Shown here: piece by piece, positions 11,481 through 22,492 of the stretch
Position numbering within the stretch: position 1 is the first letter of the stretch
How the letters are laid out: the number at the start of each line of letters is the position of its first letter
Assembly (NCBI GenBank): GCA_014925825.1
Contig: JACGCK010000010.1
Span: 62,001 to 126,000 of the forward strand
Origin: Pholiota molesta
Taxonomy: Eukaryota > Basidiomycota > Agaricomycetes > Agaricales > Strophariaceae
Length of the DNA stretch: 64,000 nucleotides
Direction of reading: 5' to 3'
Made by a program: the position numbers and the translations under genes
The notes under the pieces: model-generated
What the model was told of the DNA's origin: nothing
Databases searched by the model: none
The model's input: only the letters and a program-made list of their open reading frames with translations

Positions 11481-13367
11481 CTTATGCGTCCTTTCCTACT
11501 TAGCTATTCAGTGCCATGGACCGCATGAGTTAGCGAGGATCTTGCTTTGCACGACATGGTTATGTGCGCTATGTTCAGTATCTCGAGTCATGGGCGCTAG
11601 AGCTCATCCATCTGACCATTTGTCGTGTGTTAGAGGCACTGCTGATGGCCTCGTTCCATCCTTCAGCTTGCCACCGCACGACGCTCACCATCACCACTGC
11701 GATTCATCCCCAGTGAAAATGGTGGAGAACCAAGTAAAACCATACAGAAGTAAATATAACTCTATTTATTTGGCTGGGTCATTAGGACTTTTATTCATCT
11801 CGCAATACTGAAAATCGAAGCAAATCGAACTAGATTGAACCGAATGAAATACACGATATCTAACCTTACAGAACCACATCCATTCCTGCCGAAATCCACT
11901 TACCATGCTCGTCAAATAACCAGATCAAGCCACGCAGAACTCCTGTGCTGGTCTCGCAAATCGAACAAGGCGAATCCAACTGCCGTGTAATCTTACCAAG
12001 GGAAAATTCAACCGAAATCATGCAAAATCGAGCGAGATAGATTGAAAGCCGCCAAATTCGAGTGAAACCGAGGGAAAGCGAGTGAAGTCGAGCGAAGGCA
12101 AATGGAGGCAAGTGAAATCGAGCAGAGGTGGAGAAACCGAGAAAGGGGAAGGCAATCACGTAGAAGCAAGTGTAAAATCTAAATCGAACATTTTTCAGTG
12201 GAGTCAGCGAATTGGAAACAATTTCGAAGTGCAGACTCACACTTTTCACGTTTGAGCCTGTCAAGCGCCTTAGTATCCACGGCGTCTCCTTGCCAGTCTC
12301 CGAACTTCCGTTTTGCCTATGCATTCATCAACAATATTGTTTGTGCGAATTATATTGATAGCCTACTTTTTTCTGCATGTGGCGCATTGGGGAGTCGACC
12401 TGCAAAGTGCGATAGCCACATTCTGGCAAGGAATTACTTCATGTACAGAATGTTCTCACACGCGCGCCAGTCGGTTTGGTCATCTTGCTAGCTGCGCTGG
12501 CGGCTGACACATTGTTGAGTACGTTGAGTTAGCACGAAGAAGAATACATTAGTGAAGGCACAAAAATAAGATGAAATGACGCTTACTTCTATGACCAGCT
12601 CAGCGGCACCAGTGGGAAAAACTCGAACTATGCGCGTCAATCAGCTTCTTCGTTTGTTGCGAATAACTTTTCGAGCTTACCCTTCGCGCATCTCGCAAGA
12701 TTCTGACGTTCTCTCTGTCGACGTGGTGCGCGTTAGTGACAGGTAGCCAAAGAGTCGGAAGGATAAGGCAGACATATCTTGCTGCGTAGACCGGGCATTA
12801 TGGTAAGAAATTGCCCACCATCGTTGTCAGCAGGATACAGCCGTGCACATCTTGTATTAGCGAATGTGAACGCTATCGCTAGAGAAGGCTTGCAGGCGTC
12901 GTTAGCATCTATTCTTATGACTAGACATCACAAAATTCATACCGTAGACTCAATAGTTTGTCAGTGATGTCAGCTTGCACTCAACTCGGTCAACTCAACA
13001 GGGGCATTCCTCAGGAACATCCAAATTGATAGTTCTGAGTGCATATATCTAAGATTTGAGTGCATATATTCAGCAATTCAGCCATATTTCCAATGCTAGA
13101 TATAGCCGCGAAGACATTACCTTATGGGAGTCATGACCGCTCGCCCGAGGGTTCTTCTAGTGTCAATGGTCCTGCTTAAAAGTATCTTGGAGTACCTCGG
13201 TCAGGTCCTGTGATGACGGGTTCGAAGTCTGCTGGGAGTAGCTGGAAAGCGATCAAGTCAGAAGATATGTGATGCTTACCATTCTCGGTGCCGGAAGGCG
13301 CTTGAGGGTACTCACCTGCTGTCAGAATTTATAGCTATGACAAGGAGAAATGTCATTGAAGTTGTAT
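11481..13367. other. Unassigned interval
   Basis: I see no supportable gene. On the minus strand around 12590-12730 there are exon-like pieces bounded by GTAAGC donors and an AG acceptor ('gtaagcg' near 12585 and 'gtaagct' near 12680), encoding a short stretch with RVFPTGAAELVIE. No start or continuation was found. A degenerate short repeat lies at 11810-12190. At 13035-13080 the words 'gagtgcatata' and 'agtgcatatat' repeat. Confidence 0.4.
11810..12190. repeat. Degenerate short repeat rich in AATCGAGNGAA
   Basis: Words close to 'aaatcga' and 'cgagNgaa' recur at irregular 9-12 base spacing (for example 'aaaatcgagcgag', 'gcgagtgaagtcgagcgaa', 'gtgaaatcgagcag'). There is no clean period, so it is probably an old decayed minisatellite. 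Confidence 0.45.
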
Positions 13368-13428
13368 GAGGGAGGGGAGGGAGGGGAGGGAGGGGAGGGA
13401 GGGGAGGGAGGGAAGGGAGGGAAGGGAG
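13368..13428. repeat. G-rich minisatellite (ggaggggaggga)
   Basis: About 60 bases of near-perfect tandem 'gaggggag'/'ggaagggag' units, purine-only on the plus strand. Such a tract can form G-quadruplex or triplex DNA. The open frames it contains (GEGGEGG or LPSLPSL) are artefacts of the repeat. Confidence 0.9.
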
Positions 13429-14439
13429 ATGGTGGTGGAAGGCAAGAGAGAGCACGTACGTCTTGTGCACGTCAAAGGGAGAAAGGCACGGGAGATCTGA
13501 CAAACATGACTAAATGCGGGAGTCCCCGTTATGAGAGATCCTAAGTGCATTTCCAGTATCACAAATCTATCTCCGAGGCATCGACGGATGTATGGGATAG
13601 GTGTGGTTAGAGCAGGTTAGAATAAGAGCAGAGCGAGAGATTGGTCGAAGGCCGGTATGGCGTCATCGGAATCGACCTCGTTAGGGCTTCTATAATTGGA
13701 CATGTATGGTTCTGTTTGCTTTTCAGCCGTTTTCACTGGGGTTCCGATCCCATCGCTTTCACGTATGGCTGCACCCTGCAACTCCTGTCTCAGCCCCTTC
13801 GTCCATCACATCTCCCCTCCTGTCCACTGTGTCATCGCAGGCCCTGTTCTCCTCATCTACTCCGCTATTGATACGCCGTAGCCCCCCCTAGCACGACATC
13901 AGCGTCCGCGAACTCTCTGACATTCAAAGCCGGGAGGCCATCTCCAGTACGTGTAGCTCTAATACCCTTTGTTTTTCTCTCCCTACCTTCCATCTTATTT
14001 ACCGTCAATCTCAGAGGATGAACATCAATCCAGCGATTTCTCAATCGAGCAACTCGTGTACATGCGCATGGCACTCTTCCGGTGATGCAGTCCTCGCTTC
14101 AAGATACGCACATGGGCGCGTGCTTACTGGCTCCCTGTGGTACATCCTGTCCTCGTCCCCGCGTCTAGCCCCATACTCGCTGCTTTGCTCTCCTTGGCCG
14201 CGACGTCTTCTTCAGCCCACGCGGATGGCAAACATTTGGTGACCATGTACGTGTCGGCTTTACCAACTATGATGGGTTTGATTGCATGGTCGCCAGGTCT
14301 TTGCGGAGGTTCCGAGAGCTATACGGAACGCCGGATGGCGGAGATTCCTGGGCGAAGAAGCTTGATTCCGCCTACTCGTACCCTCACCATGCTGTAAACA
14401 TGCGAGGATAATGTCAAACTGAGGATCGTGTCTTTGGTG
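13429..14439. other. Unassigned interval
   Basis: No gene, RNA or named element is supported. Only short overlapping open frames (60-86 codons) are present, without splice-linked continuation or a recognisable motif. Confidence 0.4.
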
Positions 14440-14718
14440 TACTGTACTATTACGACCTTATGTTCACACCATGTTACGCGTTACACGCTAAGTTCACTGG
14501 TATACATGTTCATAATTTTTTTTTGAGGGTTACAGACCAAAAAAAATCCGAAAATTAGTTCATATCTCCCTCAATTTGGGCAAAAATGGACGAAAAAATT
14601 TGCAAAAAATTCTAACTCATGTTCATTTGTGGTTGTTACGCGTTACATTTTGGCACCTAAGTTCATTTTGACCCCTGCGTTACGCGTTACGTGAACATGG
14701 GGTCGTAATAGTACAGTA
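14440..14718. mobile_element. 275 bp inverted-repeat element (MITE) with TA target duplication
   Basis: The element 14442-14716 begins 'ctgtactattacgacc' and ends with its reverse complement. The 26-base terminal inverted repeats match at 24 positions. TA flanks both sides (14440-14441, 14717-14718), as expected for a Tc1/mariner-type target duplication. Inside, the perfect palindrome GTTACGCGTTAC-type word occurs three times (14473-14484, 14635-14646, 14679-14690) around an A/T-rich centre. There is no open frame, so it is non-autonomous. I found no second copy in this window. Confidence 0.85.
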
Positions 14719-15517
14719 TATCTGACCCTTGCTGTTTCATCGAGGACATCTGCATGATCTCACCTTCAGACTTCGGCCATACTGTATCCTCTTGGTCGCG
14801 AGCACCCACATCCAAGGACGGTCTTCTGTTGCTCTCCTCCTGAGCTCTCTAGTTTCGCGCACTTTAACCGTTGCGTTTGGCGCTGATCTCCGCGGGTTGG
14901 CTTTGGTACCAGCTATTCTGCATCGAACCTTGGGGTATCCTCGGCCCCTGCTCGAGTTCGGTTTGGCGACGTGTACGGTAGGATGCGCGCCTGTTTTCTC
15001 TTCGGCGATGGTGCGCGGGACTGCTTCCTGCTGATGCCATCGGCATATCTTTCTGCGGGCCTATTTCTTGTATATTGTTATCCTTACTACGCATCCAATA
15101 TAAATATTTCAGCTATGCGTTAATGTATATCTATTTCTCATTTGATAAAACGTTGAACATGCCGGTCTAAATGCGCCCAAGAAAATGTCAGAGCTACATA
15201 TTTAAGTATATGTGATCATTAATTAACCTTACGACATGGTCACTACGAATAATCGCTCGTGAACAGAATATAATTTTGAAATATGTACGAGTGCGTGAAA
15301 GTACTGGTGAAAACCATTAACGGTCCTCCATTCATCTAAGGCTCCAAAGACGCCGTCTATGACCAATCCATACACGCACAGACCCTTCAGAATGCATAGG
15401 TGAATGTCGACAACCGCCCAAGCACTGGGCAATCCCATGAGGATCGCCCAAAAGTACAACTTCGATCGTATAGCCTACTTGCCAAGGGGTATGCACCGGC
15501 AATTGCCGGCATATAGG
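14719..15517. repeat. Module shared with 40550-41000 and 46390-46990
   Basis: 14830-15150 is related to 40640-40960 and 46390-46720, with common runs such as 'gttcggttt' and 'atcggcatatctttctgcggg'-like text. 15230-15480 is related to 46730-46980, with 'tgtcgacaaccgcc' in both. On the minus strand the second part reads as a short hydrophobic peptide in both copies, but no complete gene emerges and the function is unknown. Confidence 0.45.
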
Positions 15518-15566
15518 CCCGGGAGGGGGGGTCGGTTTTGTACGCCTTAACCGAACTTTTTTTGAC
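15518..15566 (+). repeat. Left G-rich direct repeat flanking the transposase-like gene
   Basis: Contains CGGGAGGGGGGGT and then GCCTTAACCGAACTTTT. It is the partner of 21883-21930. The 13-base G-rich part is identical, and the T-rich part is about 85-90 percent alike. Confidence 0.6.
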
Positions 15567-16076
15567 TGGTATTTTTTGGCATAAAATAGATGTAAAATGC
15601 ATTCCTATTACATGCTTACAGCATTTTCATCATGTTGTGAGACTTTCCAAGCAGTTCTGGACGGTCTTGAAGCCAGGGGTAAGCAAGTTCGACGCTCGGG
15701 TAGCCTCAGACAGTCATTGGACGACGCGCATCACTCGGCATACATGCCGGTGTGATAAAAATAGTGTTCGATGGCCATCTCACCTCGTATTCAGCGCTTC
15801 CTGAGCGCTTATCGTCCACCGCAAAGCGATAAACCTATTTGTTGTAGATGTTTCAAAAGAAATCAAGCGCCGGCGCCGGAAACGTAGCAGAACGAAAAGA
15901 AACACGTTACGCCGTAAAGCTGCACCAGGAATTTACATCCGTCTTTGCCTCCGCTGTTGAATTTCAATATGATTATCTTGCGATTATCTTGATAATTTCA
16001 ATTTTTTACACCTCGCCTTCCGTGCCATTTCCTCGTCCTTGTTGTGTCCTCGAAAATATCCTGTCTAACTCATTAC

Positions 16077-19000
16077 ATGGCGAAGAAATCGAAGACGCCC
16101 AAGGTGTGTTAAGTGGCTGATCTATTAGTGACGTCAAACTTACGTTCTGCCTAAATTTAGCAACCAGGTTTCACTGTCGATTCCACTCAGCATTGCGATG
16201 TTTGCAGCCGTGACGTACATATTGGGTTGGGCGGCGAGAAGAACTGGGAGGTTCACGTTGCCAGTATCAGCCACCAAAAAGCTGTCCTCGCCAAAGCAGC
16301 TTTGCCAAAGAAAAACTTGCTGTCATTCTTTATGAAAACGAGCGCTTCTATCCCCGCGGCCTCCGCCAATTCTTCCACGGCTGTCAACGTTGCGCCAGCA
16401 CCACTCGGCGCTCCTTCGACGACGCCTCTCACAGCCCAATCTTCCTCTCCATCGACGATCCCAAAAGCACCTTCCGAGTCCATCTCTCACACCATCCCCC
16501 ATGTTTCGTCCTCTCAGGTACGTGAACGTTCTGTCGCTTTGATACTTTTTACTTACACCTTGCTTACTCTTACAGAATCCGCCATCGATTACCACCAACG
16601 AGTCGGACGGACCCCTTCTTCGTGAACTACACAGAGCGATAGTCTCATTACCCTCGACTATCCCACTTGCGACTTCCTCTGGCGCTCTCGCTGGTTTCGC
16701 GTACAACCCCACCGCATTTCTCGAAGATGGACAAGATGCCTGGGAGGAAGTCGTAAACCCAGCACTTGATCGAGTGCTAGGATTTGGTGCCGACGCAGCT
16801 TCCATACGCGCTCTGGTTTACCGGGGCGATTATGGGATGGACGGCCTCTACAGGTACCTTCAAGCTTGTGTATCTGACCTCAAAATCGATGCTGGTCTCT
16901 TTGAAGGCAAAATTAGACGACTCATTGAGGCTATGAATCAGTTGTGAGTACTGTAACCTAGTGAAATACATGTTTTCTGACTTTTGTTCCAACAGAACGC
17001 CGTCTCAGGCGCACGAACAAGTTAGGCGCCCAGATCAACCCCAGGAACCAATCATTATTCCTTCGCGAACACCTTCTCCTGCTTGTCCTCAACCGCCAGC
17101 CACTTCAACAAGCACTCCAGATCGCGGAAACTGCCCTGGATATCGCCTTGAACTCCCGGAGGACGTCTCACCATTCTCATCCTATCCATTTCTCCTCCAC
17201 ACCAAACGCGATCTTCCTTGGAGCGTTGTCGTTGACCGCGACAATTTAATTCTTCGTTCAACCCGTTGTACCCATCTCGCGCTCTCGTCTCACAAGGGCA
17301 AGGAAACCAAACCACTGCCATGTCACTATTGCAGTCGCTTGCACGATAACGACGTCGTGATGGGAATCCGGCATCGAATACTCGATGGGACTCACGAAAA
17401 CACGCCATGGGTCTATCTCACACCGGCGGAAATGTACGCCTCGCTTCAGCGCAAGACGAAGGTAATCAACAACCTCAAACTTCGTGCGCTGAACAATGCC
17501 GTTTCAATTGGAATTCGAAACCGGAAGCTCAAGACATGGAAGCGCCTTGTAATGGCGATAGGCAAATCCGACATAGCCCGGCTTCGATCGCTCATTGCTG
17601 CGCAGGTGCGGGCTGGCGCCAGCGTCTATTCGATTTTGGAGAAGGTCGACAAGGCGGCGTTGCGTCAGTTCAGTCCCAAGGGGTACGAGAGGGCCGATTA
17701 TGAACGCGAGTTCCTTATCCTGAAAATGGGGGGTACTTCTGCCGCCAACGTCGCTCATCGCTCTCTCGGGCTACCTTCAATTGACGCCACTAAGCGCCAT
17801 GTAGTAACGGTCCCTCTTCAAGCGTCCGCTAAATTTCCTACACACCAAGAACTATCGTCAAACCTCCAACAGTGTTATCCGCGCGAAGGAATTTCTCCCG
17901 ACCAGCCTAAATACGGGATGAGTATTCAATACGACGAATTGAAAGTTCAAGAACGCTTGCGATGGGATCCTCGAACAAATAACATCCTTGGACTCTGCCG
18001 CGAACATTCGAAGTCCTATGCCCTCGAATTTCGTTCAATCGAACAGGCCAATACTATTGCGGAGGCCCTTCGTAAAAAGGACATACACCTAGCGACCGAA
18101 GTAAGAATTTACATCTCCTTTGAATGTGATATCTAATTTAGTATTCAGGTCACCGTCATTGGTTCGAGCATCCTTTGTGAGGAACCACGGAAATACGTCA
18201 CGAAACCATTCGGCATGTCAGGGAGCTGCAAGCAGGAAACAGTACACGACCAGGAGAAGCTCATTCGATCTTCCGTCAAGGCGATAAAAGAAGAGGCAAG
18301 TCAGCTGAATTCCTCGCTCTACTGTCTTTGTACGGATGGTGATGCTCGACGGCGACAAGCCTTGATCAACATCTGCATGAAACGTGAGTGTATCTATTTT
18401 TCTGCGGTAGAATATTGGCTAACAAATGCAATAGATGACCTCGATTCCCAAGATCCTATCTTCTCCTCATTATCGCAACTCCCACTGTTTAATCTAAAAT
18501 GTGGAGATGACGGCGTTACTGCCGACTTCGATTGGAAGCATGTCCTCAAGAGGTTTAGAAATACTGCAATTCGTCAGAAGGGATTCAAGCTCAACGGCCG
18601 GACATTCTCGACACCCATCCTTCGCAAACATCTCAAGTCACTCGGGATGTCCAACGTAACTATCGACTCTCTTCTCTCACCAAACGACAAGCAGGATGTC
18701 ACCCTCATGACGAAGCTCCTTCACGCTGTTAGCCAGCTCGCCTCCACCCCAGATACTGCGGATCCGCTGTCGCGCACGACGCGCGAGATGCTTCGGTTGC
18801 TGGGCCGTCTCTATGGCCATCTTCTGAACGCATATCTCGACATCTCGTTATCTCTCCACCAACAGCTTTCGGAGCTCAGCGCGGCCGCGCACCTTGTCCT
18901 GGCGCTCTATCATCTGGACAAAGGTGACTTTGTCCCTGTCCAGACGTATTTTGATGTCATGAGCATGATCAAGAATGTCTACTTTTGCGTGGCCAAGGCT

Positions 19001-21127
19001 CAGCGGGATAATCCCACTGGGCGCTTCTTCATTATATTGCTGGGTACGGACGGGCTCGAGAAAATTTTCGGAAAGGTGCGAACGATGGTTGGGAATGATA
19101 CAAACGCCGACGTCTTCCAGCTCGCCAATCGAATCGACGGCGCCGTTAAATGCGTGAATATTCTGGAAGTACATCCAGAGTGGGGAGGCGACGCCCGGCG
19201 CCTAAACGTGAAGCCGCTCAAGGACAAGGACGTGGAAATCACCAGCGCGTATGACCATCTCAACCCTTCGGCATTTACGGGCGACCTTCGAGTCAGCTCT
19301 GTGGTTCTGTTGGGGTCCTGGACCGAAGGTCGTCGTGTCGCTGAACAGGAACTCAGACACGCCGGGATTGATCCCCCGTTCGCAATGATGGAGGAAGATG
19401 GCGGATATGATATTCTCTGCCCCTTGGGTGAAAACAAAATTGTTCTCGTCGGAGGGTTGGAAACTGGAGAGCGCCATGAGACTGAAGAAGAATGTGAAGG
19501 CCCTATGGATGCCGCCGTCAATGTGCCCACCCCACTGAACGACCTACTCATTGACCCGCAGCCGGATATGGATGACCTCACGTCTGCCGCCGACATCATC
19601 GATTCTGGCAGCACCAATGTTCCCCAGGCGTACGTTCCCATTGATTTTGCAAATCCTTCCTCAAAGCCCGTCCACAAATCATCTATCCTCCGAATTTTTT
19701 CAGACCCCCTCACAATAAACGAGTCGCGAGATCGATTGAAGCGTGTCCGCGGCTATTCTCGCTACAACGAAGCCAAAAACAAGGTCATTGCGTCTGCATC
19801 TGCCAGCACGCCCGAGGATACGCTCGATGTTCAGGATCCTGCCTTCACTCTTGTCCACTGCGACCACAACATCTTCCTCGCTGCGTTTCAGGTTCTGAGT
19901 ATTCGCCATGATGGTCAAGATCTACCATCGATCCCTTCCCGCCTGCTACACGAACCGAATGTTCGAATTCATGGTCAAATTATGAAGCTCAGTCCGATTC
20001 ACGTTTTCGACACCAGCCATCAACCAGAGGGCGCAGACTGGGAATGGAATGGCAACTTTGAATCTCAGGGTGTATTACGCGAGTTGAATGGGCGTTTTGT
20101 CGAGCAGATTGATCCTCAGCTTCAGCCAGCTTCCCGTGGACGGAACGTCGGTGAAGAGACGTATGTCTTTAAGACTTCAGAACTGCGCGCAATAGCTGCA
20201 CTCATGTACGAGAAGCTCGAGAAAGAGTCTCTGCCAAAGGTTCCTGTGACTGATTCCTTCCCGTATCGTACTGGAAATGGTGAGAATAATTTTGTTCGAA
20301 CTCTCTTGGTTTGATACCATTTATGAGGAATCTAATAGGTGATGCTTGCTTCGTTTGCGAGAAGGACACGGTCGATGGCCAACTTGATCGTGTCGAAGGT
20401 GTACAGACCTGCCCACTCTGTCCCAATGTCAAGACTGGTGCTCTGGGTGCTCAGGACCTGCTGAGACATATGGGCACCCATATCCTGAATGACCCGCGCC
20501 TGCTCGACGCAGACGGCCCTTGTGGTTTATGTCTCAACACCGGCTCGCTATGTGAGATCTTTCTCTTCCGCCGTGGGGAGGCAGTCAGCATCGATCTCGC
20601 AAAATCACAATGCCCAAATCTCCGTCCATTCCATATCAAGAAGGCTGAAGAATTCACGATTCGACAGCCATGTACGAACCATCCCATAACATGTCCCGTC
20701 TCAGGCTGTCACCGCGTAGTCTGGAAGTATAACCTTGAACGACACATTGTTACGCGCCATCCGTTAGATGACATCGCCCTCTATTCCCCGTTCTTTAACA
20801 TTACAGAAGACGAGAGAAAGCTGATGAAGTTGGAGTGGGACAAACTGAAGCGGTTCCGAGCACGACCCACAAAAGAATCTCGAACACGAGGGATAAAGAT
20901 TTCTGATAGCCACAGTTCACGCCTAGCGTTACGGTATTCATTTATTCTGCTCTATTACCAATTTACCATATGTCTGACCGCCATTTTCTTATAGAAACCT
21001 AGCCAACGAAGGATATGACGCTGCAGATGACGTTGTTCCTCATGAATTTTCAGGGCTTCCGGCGGAAAGCGATGATATCGAAGCCGGTGCAGATATGCAT
21101 CGTGAAGAGTTGGACAGTACTGAATGA
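16077..21127 (+). CDS. Large zinc-finger protein with transposase-like core
   Basis: Eight exons give one 1554-residue frame: 16077-16103, 16161-16517, 16576-16943, 16996-18100, 18149-18383, 18435-20279, 20339-20933, 20995-21127. All introns are 48-61 nt with GT-AG ends. The start MAKKSKTPK splices onto a CCHH finger of BED type (C21, C24, H41, H47). After a Ser/Pro-rich linker comes a long core with a basic helical region (about 430-490), the motif DELKVQERLRWDP (near 564), DGDARRRQA (near 680), a DFDWKHVLKRFRN segment and GLEKIFGKVR. The order and spacing recall P-element/THAP9-like RNase H-fold transposases, but catalytic residues cannot be assigned by eye. Two C2H2-like fingers follow (CPLC...H, CPVSGC...H). 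The frame then stops at an acidic tail (DSTE). A +1 shift would carry it on to 21773. It could be a transposase or a domesticated derivative. Confidence 0.7.
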
Positions 21128-21773
21128 ACATCAAGAACTCCAGTCTTCATGTCGTGATCCTGAGGCGGGCCTGACTGGAGAAGACCACGACGATTGGGAT
21201 GCGCCTTTATATATTGCATCTTCGAGTCCAGGCCAAGACGTTCAAAGTGAGGGCGAGAATGTGCCTCATGACATCGACGCAGAGGAGCGCGAGCGTGTGT
21301 TAGACCATGAGCCACCACCAGTTCAGGTTGAAGTGCCCACTGCTAATGATCATATCGACGTTGATGTTTCTTGTAAGTGATCGTTGATTATTTGTCGATA
21401 CCAACTGACGCTACTCTCTGATATTAGTAGGTACATCAGAAGTTGAAGCAACTTCAGGTTCACGGCGTCGTCAAAAGCGAAGGAATATGAGCGGTGAGGT
21501 TCTCACTTCTGAGGAGATGTGTCAAGATGATGGCTGTGGACGACTGGTAACAGCTAATGAGCTTCTAGTCTGCAAAGGCCCACTATGTGGCGGCATAGTA
21601 AGTTATCGAACATATCTAACATACTGCCTCTTCATTCAATTCTCTCATTTTAGTACCATCTCACATGTCGGGGCCTTGTAAAAATGCCCGTAAAGGACTG
21701 GTACTGTGACGACGACTGCAAGATGAATGCTACAGGCTCAGGGACACGAAAGCGGCGTCGAAAGAAGATTTAG
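21128..21773 (+). pseudogene. Out-of-frame C-terminal part with a PHD-like finger
   Basis: Immediately after the stop at 21125-21127, the +1 frame is open and spliced: to 21372, 21431-21597, 21654-21773. It encodes an acidic stretch, a basic patch (RRRQKRR), a Cys/His-rich domain with CQDDGCGRL, CKGPLCGG, YHLTCRG and WYCDDDCK resembling a PHD finger, and the basic end RKRRRKKI before TAG. The intron phases agree with one continuous gene, so a one-base insertion or two-base loss somewhere in 21000-21125 probably separated this domain from the main protein. Confidence 0.6.
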
Positions 21774-21882
21774 CGCTAGGATTGAGCCTTGGTCGACGAT
21801 GTGGAGTGTTATTTTTAGTACATTTTGAATTAATAATCATGATTACCATCAAAACACGTGGATATTTGCTATTTTTAGACGG

Positions 21883-21930
21883 TTCGGGAGGGGGGGTGTC
21901 TAGAATTTGCCTTAAGCAAACTTTTCGACC
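21883..21930 (+). repeat. Right G-rich direct repeat flanking the transposase-like gene
   Basis: Contains CGGGAGGGGGGGT, then GCCTTAAGCAAACTTTT. It is in direct orientation relative to 15518-15566 and lies about 110 bases after the last stop codon of the gene. Confidence 0.6.
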
Positions 21931-22492
21931 TCATATATCTTATTTTATTCTTGCATACCCCTTGCTACTTGCGCTCCTATCATATGGACATGCGTTAATT
22001 TCGAAACTGACATGGGGAGCCCTCACATGCACTTCTCTATCCGTTCGCCGCAGCGTCGATCGCGCACCAATCCTCCCTGATCCTCTTGAGAATCGAAGAT
22101 CAGTGACGGCGAGCTGGTCTGTTTCCCATCCTGTCTACGTACGCACGAGCCAGGCAAGTCCATGGGCAGGCCGCCGTCCAACGCACGCATGGGTTGTCAC
22201 TTCATGATACATCATCCTTATCCTTACCAATCAAAACAAGCTGTTATTAAGATACATTCTTTTGCCAACTTTTCGAGGTATTGGTGTGTGTGTGAGATTG
22301 AGATAGATGGGGTGTGCTTTCAGGCAAGTACGTTTTCTTCGAGCATATCCTGGAATGTGCTGCTTTATGAGTACCCATGAAGGATCAGATTGACCATTTT
22401 AAATTGTTTTATAGCATTCGAGCAGACCATTGACGAGGTTCGACGAATAAGTACGATAAGAATTCCCAGGTGACAAGAATACATTTTTCGAT
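21931..22492. other. Right flank of inserted element and NLR3 3' flank
   Basis: 22120-22200 is related to 47210-47280. From about 22240 the sequence matches other NLR 3' flanks ('attggtgtgtgtgtgagattgag', 'cgacgaataNgataagaattcccaggtga'), so it probably contains the NLR3 3' UTR. No gene is seen. Confidence 0.5.

Larger units (their letters stand above)
15518..21930 (+). mobile_element. Probable inserted element carrying a transposase-like gene
   Basis: Two similar ~48 base sequences in direct orientation bracket the gene: 15518-15566 and 21883-21930. Both contain CGGGAGGGGGGGT followed by GCCTTAA(C/G)C(G/A)AACTTTT. DNA left of the first copy matches 46730-46980 and DNA right of the second (22120-22190, 'gtccatgggcaggccgcc') matches 47225-47270. 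The intervening ~6.5 kb therefore looks like an insertion into a copy of that module. No terminal inverted repeat or target duplication was found, so the exact ends are uncertain. Confidence 0.45.

Noticed and set aside
13350..13562. Open frames across the G-rich tract on both strands
   Set aside because: They exist only because a purine-only tandem repeat has no stop codons.
15518..21930. LTR retrotransposon interpretation of the direct repeats
   Set aside because: The repeats are only ~48 bases and diverged, there is no gag, reverse transcriptase or integrase sequence, and the gene is intron-rich.
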